From: Capillidium heterosporum | Taxonomy: Eukaryota > Entomophthoromycota > Entomophthoromycetes > Entomophthorales > Capillidiaceae | Direction: 5' to 3' | DNA length: 64,000 nt | Assembly (NCBI GenBank): GCA_016630905.1 | Contig: WBMQ01000008.1 | Span: 620,001-684,000, forward strand | Shown here: piece after piece, positions 11,578 to 20,900 of the stretch | Numbering within the stretch: position 1 is the stretch's first letter | How the letters are laid out: every line of letters starts with the position of its first letter | Made by a program: the position numbers and the translations under genes | The notes under the pieces: generated by a model | Database searches by the model: none | Told to the model about the DNA's origin: nothing | The model's input: the letters and a program-made list of their open reading frames with translations, nothing else

Positions 11578-12098
11578 ATGACCGACTTCAACACCATCGG
11601 CAAGCAGTTTGTAGACTTCTACTACCAGACTTTTGACTCCAACCGGGCCAACCTACTCTCCCTCTACGTAAGTTCATTTCACTTCCCGTTACTAATTTTA
11701 TTTACAGCAAGGCGATTCCAAGTTGACCTTCGAAGGCCAAAGCTACCTGGGTGCCCCCGCCATCATTGAAAAGTTAACCGTACGCATTTTACCTTTTTGC
11801 TTTTACGTTAAATTGGTTAAATTTCTTTAGGAGCTGCCCTTCCAGAAGATCCAGCACAAGATTGACACTTTTGACCCCCAGCCCAGTTCCGCTGACGGCT
11901 CTATTGTCATCTTAGTTACCGGTCAACTTTTGGTACTATTTTTGTATATATAAGTTCCTGTGTACTTACCTTGCTTTGATATGGTAGGTCGACAACGAAC
12001 AGAACCCCATGAAGTTCTCCCAGATCTTCCACTTGAAACCTGCTGCTGGTTCCTACTATGTTCAGAACGACATCTTCCGTCTAAACTTGGGTTATTAA
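11578..12098 (+). CDS. NTF2: nuclear transport factor 2
   Basis: Exons 11578-11667, 11708-11779, 11831-11932 and 11988-12098 join in frame to 124 aa, the usual NTF2 length. The protein starts [20 protein letters not shown], followed by [18 protein letters not shown] and [17 protein letters not shown], and closes [13 protein letters not shown]...[13 protein letters not shown]. This single alpha+beta barrel dimerises, binds Ran-GDP and FxFG nucleoporins, and returns Ran to the nucleus. The coding sequence is less AT-rich than its surroundings and uses C-ending codons (AAC, TTC, CTC), consistent with high expression. All splice sites are GT-AG. No anomalies. Confidence 0.97.
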
Positions 12099-12611
12099 AT
12101 CATCCTTTACCTTCTAGTACAAGTTGGTCTAGGTCCAACTGGTAACTACTTTTTCCCTTATTTTTAACTTGTTGATTATACATAAGCATTTTGTTTCCCA
12201 TACATTTCTACATTTGAATTTTAGATTGAATAAACACTTTGTTATATGGTGTCAAGTAGTAAGTATAAAATAGTGGGTTTTATTTTTATGGACTATGCTG
12301 CCAATATTTTCTTACTATACTATATATAGCAACTTGAATTGGAAGGTATAGAGGGTAAAAGGCAGGACAAGGATTTTAATGTAAGTGCTAGCTGAGTACG
12401 AACTATAGAATTTTACATTGCTACTATGGTTAATAACAGTGCTGTCGCCTTGCTAAGTGTCTGATTAGGCTTCCGTGATTGGTTCGCACTGTAGTTTCGC
12501 ATGGGAGATAATACGGTTTGGCTCTAAATAGATCTGATCCTCTACACAATGAAGTTAAAATTTCAATCCCTGAAAAACCACTGGCTAAGAACCTTTTGAC
12601 GTTTAATAAAA
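12099..12611. other. convergent intergenic region
   Basis: Lies between the 3' ends of NTF2 and the minus-strand gene that follows. It contains AATAAA-like strings near 12225-12235. No gene seen. Confidence 0.5.
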
Positions 12612-13358
12612 CTAATCCAACTCAATATACGATCTTAGAACCTTAAAGACCTCAAACCACGAAATACCAAAATCCTTTGTGTTCTCCAATTCCTTCATCT
12701 TCTGAAAAAACCTCCTTTTTTCCTGTCTGAAAGGTACGATATATATATCATAGCTTTGGGGATAGTCATAACTTACCGATATGTAAGTGGATATTTCTTC
12801 TGCAAGGGGGTAGACATGTGTTCTGGTCGCAGTAGTCCACCCTTGAAGTTCAGATCCAATGATTCGTACAGCTGATTAGTATGGTAGAACTGGTCATCTG
12901 GTGATTAAAGTGAGTCTTCGGTGAGAGATAAAGTTTATAACCCGAAGCACATTGTTGGGACGTAGTATAAATGTAAGCTGACTATAAAAAACTAACCTGA
13001 TGTTCGAAATACGACTTAGCTGAAGAGCTAAGTTGACAAACCATTTTCACCCAAGCTATTTTTTCATTCATCTAAAAGTGTGTCATAAGTACATCTATAA
13101 AGCTTAAATGCTGAGAATCCATACTATCTAATCACCTTCTCGATATCTTTTAGTAGCAAACAAACCATTAAAACTTGATTTGTAATGCTTGGAAGGAGTA
13201 AGTAAATTACTTTTTAATAGCCAATCTAGATCACAATTATTTTTAAGAATCCCATCGAATACCGTTGCTATACGTAGGTGGGAGGTGTTGGAAATAAATA
13301 TATTCGGTTTATAGCCAAAGATTTTGTTAGTAGCTAAGTACACTTCAAATATATACAT
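12612..13358 (-). CDS. unrecognised spliced gene, provisional structure
   Basis: Two solid coding blocks lie in line. The 5' block (13358 to about 13130) opens at an ATG and encodes MYIFEVYLATNKIFGY, then HLRIATVFDGILKNN and FATKRYRE. The 3' block encodes DDQFYHTNQLYESLDLNFKGG and LLRPEHMSTPLQKKYPLTYR. A well-formed 50-nt intron (about 12725-12775) then joins it to RQEKRRFFQKMKELE, and a TAG at 12612-12614 ends the frame. A middle piece, IAWVKMVCQLSSSAKSYFEHQ, lies between the blocks, but I could not phase it cleanly to both sides. It may be one gene with an exon I mis-set, or two. I recognise no family; composition is soluble and helical. Confidence 0.45.
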
Positions 13359-13871
13359 GCTGCCATCTTTTACTATTTTAATGCTTCCATCAATCTATGG
13401 GATCTCAACTTATTAGAACTGCCTATAGGCTCTATACCAGTATTTATGTACAATACTTGAACAAGCATCCAAAATTTACCAATCTTACTTTAGTAGATCT
13501 CTTCATTTTAACTATATACCATATCCATTGAAATTTTCAAATAGGAAGTTACCTATTCTATATTCATATCTCTAAAATTTAAATCCTAAACATATATATT
13601 TCTTTCTTTCGATTCCACTCTGCCATTTATAAACAACAATCCAGCAAAACTTATAAAGATAACCTGATACTTATTAAAACCTACTATACCAATATATCAC
13701 CATTTGAAAACAAAAACAGCTGTAACAGCCTTATCCATAAACTCCAAAGAATATTAGCTATGCTTTAAACACAAAATTTTATTAGACGCATACTTTTAGC
13801 ATAGCAACGAAAACTAAGATGCTTCTACCTCCAATTCAAATCTAAGTACAGTAATTGACTTTTCAAAAAAT
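13359..13871. other. intergenic, no gene seen
   Basis: AT-rich spacer upstream of the unrecognised gene and downstream of MSS51. Nothing further is visible. Confidence 0.5.
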
Positions 13872-15149
13872 TTAGACCATCTCGTAGCGCTTGCCTCGAA
13901 TGCCCATAACTTTACAGTTTGCTTTACTCATCATCCTAACATCCAGTAGATTAACATCGCGCTTCTGGGCGGCAAAGGGATTGTCGGTCGGATGCAGCAA
14001 CCAATCCATCTCACTATCGAACTCTTGGATGAGGCGATCGTAGTCATTAGATAGATCTTTGTCGTCGTACCCTGTTAGGAAAATAGGGCATTTGGTCTCC
14101 AACAACAACTTTAAAGTTGACGTCCACTCAGCATATGATTGGGGGAAGGCGAGGCCGGGGTGGAAAAGGAAGAAAATATCCCTATAATTATCAAAAGGCA
14201 CTAGATCGTGAAAGTCGTCGTGGAACAAGGAGGTCTTGTAGTGGAAGGTCAAATTCTTGGAGATGGGGACGACATTAGGGACGGAGGGTGGAGGTCTAGT
14301 CTCTGGACCTACAAAATAGAGATGGAAGCTGATGGTGGGGAAGAGGTAGCACAGTTGGAGGTAGGCGATGGGAGGGAGTTGACCTTCAGCCCGAGCCCCT
14401 AAGATGAATATACGTACCTTATCCTTGACCTTGAAGGTCTTACCGTCTTGGTTGAGATAATCTTTGACGTCTTCGGCGCCCAAAGTGTAGTTTAAGGCAG
14501 CTAATGACTTCTTACCTTCCAAGGTCAAACTTTTGTAATGGGGACCGAATGGGTGGATGATGGAACCTACAGTTATAGGGTAGGTCAACACTTTAGTAAC
14601 GTGTTTGAAATTGAGGTCGCTGTCCAAATTTTGGAAACCTCGAGTTACAAAAAAGGTATCCCAGTTAGTCAGGTTGACAGTGGATTCGATACTCATATCC
14701 TTGGGAAAATTGAACTCCTTGAACTTGCGACCACTTCTAAGGTCGTGCTCCTCCAAGTTGAACGACTTCAGGTGGGTGCAGTACTTTTTATGCTCCTCGA
14801 TATCGGCATGGTAATGATCTTCTGAACAGTGGGTAGGGATACCACAGTCAGGACAGGTAAAATTGGGTCGTTTACTTAGGTGGTTGGTAGATAGAGTTAT
14901 GTCGGGGACTTTGTTGTCGAGGCAGGTTGGGCAGTTTCCGTTGGCTTTGATGAACTCGCCTTTCTCGCGTATCTCTTTGATGGGAGATTCTAAAAAGTTG
15001 TGGAAGAGGTTGTTTTTCTCCAGTATCAGCTTCTTCTCTTCTATGTCCTCTTTCTTTTTGAAGAGACCGAAGATGGTTCGGCTGGTGTTGTAGTAAAGTG
15101 GCTTCTTTATTGGTAGTCTCACCAAATTAGGTCGTATCGTTCGCAACAT
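13872..15149 (-). CDS. MSS51: mitochondrial translational activator Mss51
   Basis: Single-exon frame of 425 aa. The N-terminus (MLRTIRPNLVRLPIKKPLYYNTSR) is a basic mitochondrial presequence. A zinc-binding region follows: CPTC at about residues 93-96, then CPDCGIPTHCSEDHYH and HKKYCTHL, and next the diagnostic stretch EEHDLRSGRKF. The long C-terminal domain includes IFILGARAEGQLPP and ends GIRGKRYEMV. In yeast Mss51 activates translation of COX1 mRNA and holds newly made Cox1 until assembly; its cysteine motifs bind haem or zinc. Length agrees with fungal Mss51 (about 430 aa). A strong open frame on the opposite strand over 14.2-15.1 kb is a coding shadow. Confidence 0.93.
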   Translation of the reverse strand: MLRTIRPNLVRLPIKKPLYYNTSRTIFGLFKKKEDIEEKKLILEKNNLFHNFLESPIKEIREKGEFIKANGNCPTCLDNKVPDITLSTNHLSKRPNFTCPDCGIPTHCSEDHYHADIEEHKKYCTHLKSFNLEEHDLRSGRKFKEFNFPKDMSIESTVNLTNWDTFFVTRGFQNLDSDLNFKHVTKVLTYPITVGSIIHPFGPHYKSLTLEGKKSLAALNYTLGAEDVKDYLNQDGKTFKVKDKVRIFILGARAEGQLPPIAYLQLCYLFPTISFHLYFVGPETRPPPSVPNVVPISKNLTFHYKTSLFHDDFHDLVPFDNYRDIFFLFHPGLAFPQSYAEWTSTLKLLLETKCPIFLTGYDDKDLSNDYDRLIQEFDSEMDWLLHPTDNPFAAQKRDVNLLDVRMMSKANCKVMGIRGKRYEMV

Positions 15150-15740
15150 AGCTTCCTCTAACTTCTGAGCTGTGGTTTATCAAAGGTGTTACGAAAATTT
15201 TCAATTCTATATTTCAAACTTGTAAAAGCTCATCCAATTAAAATCATTGACAGAATCGACAGTTTACGGAAGTAAAAAGATGAACTGAGCCAAAAGCAAA
15301 AGCTGTTGGTTTTCGGAATATATTTATTTCTTATTGTAAGGAAATACTAAGAGCATCATGTCTTATCAGAAATATGCTAATGGTAGTATAACTAAAGTTA
15401 TTCAATACTCAGATTTTATAGTATGGAGTATTAAATAATGGAGAAGTTGTGGACTATAAGGCTTATCCAATTGGCTGATTTATAATATAGCTAATAGTTT
15501 TAGCTATATGCAATTGATTTGAGATTTTAGAGTCCATCTTCAATCCATTTCAAGTAAGGTATCCAAGCTCTCTACATATACAAATTTGAGAGATTAAATT
15601 GTATATATCAGTCAAAATCATAGAAAGCATTGAATTAGGTGTAAATTTTAATAAGAGCATATCCATCATAGCTGTAAAGCATGTAAATATTGATAATAGC
15701 CAACCTGTGGTGATGCATTTGATGCATCGGTGCTAACTAG
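15150..15740. other. intergenic, no gene seen
   Basis: AT-rich region holding the MSS51 upstream sequence and the 3' flank of the small repeat protein gene. No other feature seen. Confidence 0.5.
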
Positions 15741-16883
15741 TTATTTGGAGCCGAGTACATCAGCCTTCGCGCCGGCATCAACTAGGGAATCAAACATACC
15801 GTTTTTAAGGACATCGGCTTTGACGTTGGTGCTGTCCAATTTTTTGGAGCTGAGGACATCGGTCTTAATACCAGAATCAACAAACGTATTTCCACTACCT
15901 TCCTTAAGTACATCGGCATTTATACCAACGTTGGCTAACCCTTTAGAACTAAGTAGGTTAGCTTTGATTAACGCATCGACTAATGCAGCACCCTTAGCAC
16001 TCTTAAGAATATTGGTTTTGACGTCGGTATTGGCTAGTTCTTTAGGACCAAGTAGGCTAGCCCTGATATCAGTATCGACTAAGGCATTACTTCTACCATT
16101 CTTGAGGGCATCAGCTTTAACATCGGCGTTAACTAATCCCTTGAGCCCAAGAATTTCGGACTTGACATCAGCATCAACTAAGGCGTTGCCATTACCATTC
16201 TTCAGAACATCAGCTTTTATTTTGGCGTCGACTAGCCCTTTAGGTTCAAGTAAATTGACATCGGCACTAGCATCAATTAGAGCTCCACCTTCCTTATTCT
16301 TGAGGATGTCGGCTTTGACCCCAAGATTAAGCAATCCGCGACACCGGTTAAGTAAACCAAGATCTACAAGGACGTTTGCTAAGGGACCTAGCTTCAGATC
16401 AACTCCTAAATTGATGAGACCGAGTTTTGAGCAGGGATCTTTTATACTATCGCTATCACCATAGCTTTTTCTATGGCCTCTGCCATTGCTCCTACCGTAG
16501 TTAGCACCCTTTTCACTGCCACCGTCACTTCTACTAGTTAAAGCACCATTATCTTGATCATCCTGGTCTCTGTAGTGGGGTTTAACGTCGATATTCTCGC
16601 TTAAATGGTTATCATCTTTAAAAAGTAATTTGTTGATATTAAAATCACCATCATGAGTATCATCCTTAGGAGGTTGGATTTGGGTTTTACGTTTACAGTG
16701 TTTCGACTTGGATCTCGAAATTGAAGTCTCATGACATCTACCATCCCAAAAGAACTGAGGATCACATAAGTTGGTGTTAGAAGTATCTACGGTAGTGGTT
16801 GGGGGCTGGGTATCATATATAGGCTTTGATTGAACCAGAATTAGCGAGCAGGCAAGGAAGAGGAAAGTAGTAGTAGGGTGCAT
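15741..16883 (-). CDS. secreted protein with degenerate 16-18-residue repeats, paralog of the giant repeat protein
   Basis: Single-exon frame of 380 aa. The signal peptide MHPTTTFLFLACSLILVQS is nearly identical to that of the giant repeat protein at 17.9-22.6 kb. The next 130 residues are polar, with a Cys-containing patch (NLCDPQFFWDGRC) and a Gly/Ser/Tyr stretch (ANYGRSNGRGHRKSYG). From about residue 155 come units of the form GLVNADVKADALKNG, ALVDTDIRASLLGPK and GLANVGINADVLKEG: alternating hydrophobic residues, then a Gly/Asn/Lys turn. Two cysteines flank the first units (DPCSKLGLINLG, LLNRC). The units are diverged, unlike the near-identical array of the neighbour. The pair is in tandem on one strand, with 1.06 kb between them. 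Function is unknown; a cell-surface or extracellular structural role is inferred. Confidence 0.85.
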   Translation of the reverse strand: MHPTTTFLFLACSLILVQSKPIYDTQPPTTTVDTSNTNLCDPQFFWDGRCHETSISRSKSKHCKRKTQIQPPKDDTHDGDFNINKLLFKDDNHLSENIDVKPHYRDQDDQDNGALTSRSDGGSEKGANYGRSNGRGHRKSYGDSDSIKDPCSKLGLINLGVDLKLGPLANVLVDLGLLNRCRGLLNLGVKADILKNKEGGALIDASADVNLLEPKGLVDAKIKADVLKNGNGNALVDADVKSEILGLKGLVNADVKADALKNGRSNALVDTDIRASLLGPKELANTDVKTNILKSAKGAALVDALIKANLLSSKGLANVGINADVLKEGSGNTFVDSGIKTDVLSSKKLDSTNVKADVLKNGMFDSLVDAGAKADVLGSK

Positions 16884-16989
16884 ATTAGATTATCGATATT
16901 ATTGATTATTTTTTCTGTTCGTATGTACGATGTAATACTTAAAACTTTGGGTTAATTCCGTACCTTTACTTTGATATCTATTATTCTAC

Positions 16990-16999
16990 TTTATATAGC
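16990..16999 (-). promoter_or_regulatory. TATA-like box of the small repeat protein gene
   Basis: The minus strand reads CTATATAAAG about 110 bases before the start codon. The giant paralog has a similar GATATAAAAAG at the same distance (around 22745-22755), which supports a shared promoter layout. Confidence 0.4.
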
Positions 17000-17939
17000 A
17001 TCATTTCCAATCGAACTTTACGGAAGTGTATGTACGAGTGGTTGAAAATACTTTGGTAAGCAGGATCAGGGGACTAAAGCTTTCAAAACTGAAGCTAAGA
17101 GGCTTAATTTGATATTTATAAACTATTCAAATGGTATGAACTATTGTACAAGATGCAATACAACTGAACCCATATACCTTTGATTTGAGGATAGTGGATT
17201 GATGAGTTTCGAATTTGTAAAGTTTGGACAGGTGCTGAATCTTTTCAAATTGTAAACCAAATGTGCTCAAATCCAACTTTACTACTAATTAAAGTGCAAT
17301 TAACTGGGAACATTAAATCCACTCTTGAGTTTGTGAAGTTGGTGGATTTTACACATTCGTTCTTTCAGAGGAGTAATTGGAATTCTACTACTACTAACGC
17401 TGCCGACTTTAGGTTCTACTTCCTACTTAGTGTTGGCTTCAATTACTTTAACAAATTTCAGATCTTTGCCAAGATCTCAATTTAGGCAGTAACTTACCAA
17501 AGTCTTACTAACTTTATTGATGTCCTTGCAGGTCTCTGTTGATCTTTCCAACCGATAACTATCAATGATGCTCTTGGAAGGATAAATTAATGAGGCCAAT
17601 AAACTTATTAGAAATGCACGTAGATTTGAAATCAATGTCTCATTTAGCCAGAAAGTCAAGTTGATATGTAAATTAAATCAATATCTACCTTTAGCATCTT
17701 GGAATATTAATACATTCAGCTTCAAAAAATTAAAATGGAAAACCAAAGCCCTGTAAAAATATATTTATATAAAAGGAAATCACAAATGCAGGTATAGTGG
17801 TAGATAAATTTTATTAAAAGCATATATATCAAGAAATGTGCATGTGTACCCTAAACAATAGTTATAAGGCGAAGTTAAGTTAATTAGGTGAACGACAAGG
17901 CAGCATGAAATGCTAAAGTTCATGGAAGCTTTTCCATAA
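17000..17939. other. spacer between the two repeat-protein genes
   Basis: Includes the upstream region of the smaller gene and the 3' flank of the larger. Short open frames at 17261-17485 (+) and 17477-17659 (-) have no recognisable features. Confidence 0.45.
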
Positions 17940-20900
17940 CTAAGGCATATTTTTGTTGTTGGTGTTTACAGCACTAGGACCATTTGGTGTTTTGGGGGTA
18001 AGTATGTTAGCTTTGACGTCAGCATTAACTAAACCTTTACCCTTTCCATTGTCAAGAATATCAGCCTTGATATCAGCGTTAACTAAACCTTTGCCTTTCC
18101 CATTATCGAGTACATCGGCTTTGACATCAGCATTAACTAAACCTTTACCCTTCCCATTGTCAAGTACATCGGCTTTGACATCAGCATTAACTAAACCTTT
18201 ACCCTTTCCATTGTCAAGAATATCAGCCTTGACATCAGCGTTAACTAGACCTTTACCCTTCCCATTGTCAAGAATATCAGCCTTGATATCAGCGTTAACT
18301 AAACCTTTGCCTTTCCCATTATCGAGTACATCGGCTTTGACATCAGCGTTAACTAAACCTTTACCCTTCCCATTGTCAAGTACATCGGCCTTGACATCAG
18401 CGTTAACTAAACCTTTGCCTTTCCCATTATCGAGTACATCGGCTTTGACATCAGCGTTAACTAAACCTTTACCCTTCCCATTGTCAAGAATATCAGCCTT
18501 GATATCAGCATTAACTAAACCTTTACCCTTCCCATTGTCAAGAATATCAGCCTTGATATCAGCGTTAACTAAACCTTTGCCTTTCCCATTATCGAGTACA
18601 TCGGCTTTGACATCAGCGTTAACTAAACCTTTACCCTTCCCATTGTCAAGTACATCGGCCTTGACATCAGCGTTAACTAAACCTTTGCCTTTCCCATTAT
18701 CGAGTACATCGGCTTTGACATCAGCGTTAACTAAACCTTTACCCTTCCCATTGTCAAGAATATCAGCCTTGATATCAGCGTTAACTAAACCTTTGCCTTT
18801 CCCATTATCGAGTACATCGGCTTTGACATCAGCATTAACTAAACCTTTACCCTTTCCATTGTCAAGAATATCAGCCTTGACATCAGCGTTAACTAGACCT
18901 TTACCCTTCCCATTGTCAAGAATATCAGCCTTGATATCAGCGTTAACTAAACCTTTGCCTTTCCCATTATCGAGTACATCGGCTTTGACATCAGCGTTAA
19001 CTAAACCTTTACCCTTCCCATTGTCAAGTACATCGGCCTTGACATCAGCGTTAACTAAACCTTTGCCTTTCCCATTATCGAGTACATCGGCTTTGACATC
19101 AGCGTTAACTAAACCTTTACCCTTCCCATTGTCAAGAATATCAGCCTTGATATCAGCATTAACTAAACCTTTACCCTTCCCATTGTCAAGAATATCAGCC
19201 TTGATATCAGCGTTAACTAAACCTTTGCCTTTCCCATTATCGAGTACATCGGCTTTGACATCAGCGTTAACTAAACCTTTACCCTTCCCATTGTCAAGTA
19301 CATCGGCCTTGACATCAGCGTTAACTAAACCTTTGCCTTTCCCATTATCGAGTACATCGGCTTTGACATCAGCGTTAACTAAACCTTTACCCTTCCCATT
19401 GTCAAGAATATCAGCCTTGATATCAGCATTAACTAAACCTTTACCCTTCCCATTGTCAAGAATATCAGCCTTGATATCAGCGTTAACTAAACCTTTGCCT
19501 TTCCCATTATCGAGTACATCGGCTTTGACATCAGCGTTAACTAAACCTTTACCCTTCCCATTGTCAAGTACATCGGCCTTGACATCAGCGTTAACTAAAC
19601 CTTTGCCTTTCCCATTATCGAGTACATCGGCTTTGACATCAGCGTTAACTAAACCTTTACCCTTCCCATTGTCAAGAATATCAGCCTTGATATCAGCGTT
19701 AACTAAACCTTTGCCTTTCCCATTATCGAGTACATCGGCTTTGACATCAGCATTAACTAAACCTTTACCCTTTCCATTGTCAAGAATATCAGCCTTGACA
19801 TCAGCGTTAACTAGACCTTTACCCTTCCCATTGTCAAGAATATCAGCCTTGATATCAGCGTTAACTAAACCTTTGCCTTTCCCATTATCGAGTACATCGG
19901 CTTTGACATCAGCATTAACTAAACCTTTACCCTTCCCATTGTCAAGTACATCGGCCTTGACATCAGCGTTAACTAAACCTTTGCCTTTCCCATTATCGAG
20001 TACATCGGCTTTGACATCAGCGTTAACTAAACCTTTACCCTTCCCATTGTCAAGAATATCAGCCTTGATATCAGCATTAACTAAACCTTTACCCTTCCCA
20101 TTGTCAAGAATATCAGCCTTGATATCAGCGTTAACTAAACCTTTGCCTTTCCCATTATCGAGTACATCGGCTTTGACATCAGCGTTAACTAAACCTTTAC
20201 CCTTCCCATTGTCAAGTACATCGGCCTTGACATCAGCGTTAACTAAACCTTTGCCTTTCCCATTATCGAGTACATCGGCTTTGACATCAGCGTTAACTAA
20301 ACCTTTACCCTTCCCATTGTCAAGAATATCAGCCTTGATATCAGCGTTAACTAAACCTTTGCCTTTCCCATTATCGAGTACATCGGCTTTGACATCAGCA
20401 TTAACTAAACCTTTACCCTTTCCATTGTCAAGAATATCAGCCTTGACATCAGCGTTAACTAGACCTTTACCCTTCCCATTGTCAAGAATATCAGCCTTGA
20501 TATCAGCGTTAACTAAACCTTTGCCTTTCCCATTATCGAGTACATCGGCTTTGACATCAGCGTTAACTAAACCTTTACCCTTCCCATTGTCAAGTACATC
20601 GGCCTTGACATCAGCGTTAACTAAACCTTTGCCTTTCCCATTATCGAGTACATCGGCTTTGACATCAGCGTTAACTAAACCTTTACCCTTCCCATTGTCA
20701 AGTACATCGGCCTTGACATCAGCGTTAACTAAACCTTTACCCTTCCCATTGTCAAGAATATCAGCCTTGATATCAGCATTAACTAAACCTTTACCCTTCC
20801 CATTGTCAAGAATATCAGCCTTGACATCAGCATTAACTAAACCTTTACCCTTCCCATTATCGAGTACATCGGCTTTGACATCAGCATTAACTAAACCTTT

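Noticed and set aside
14208-15093. Several plus-strand frames over MSS51
   Set aside because: Shadows of the strongly conserved minus-strand gene.
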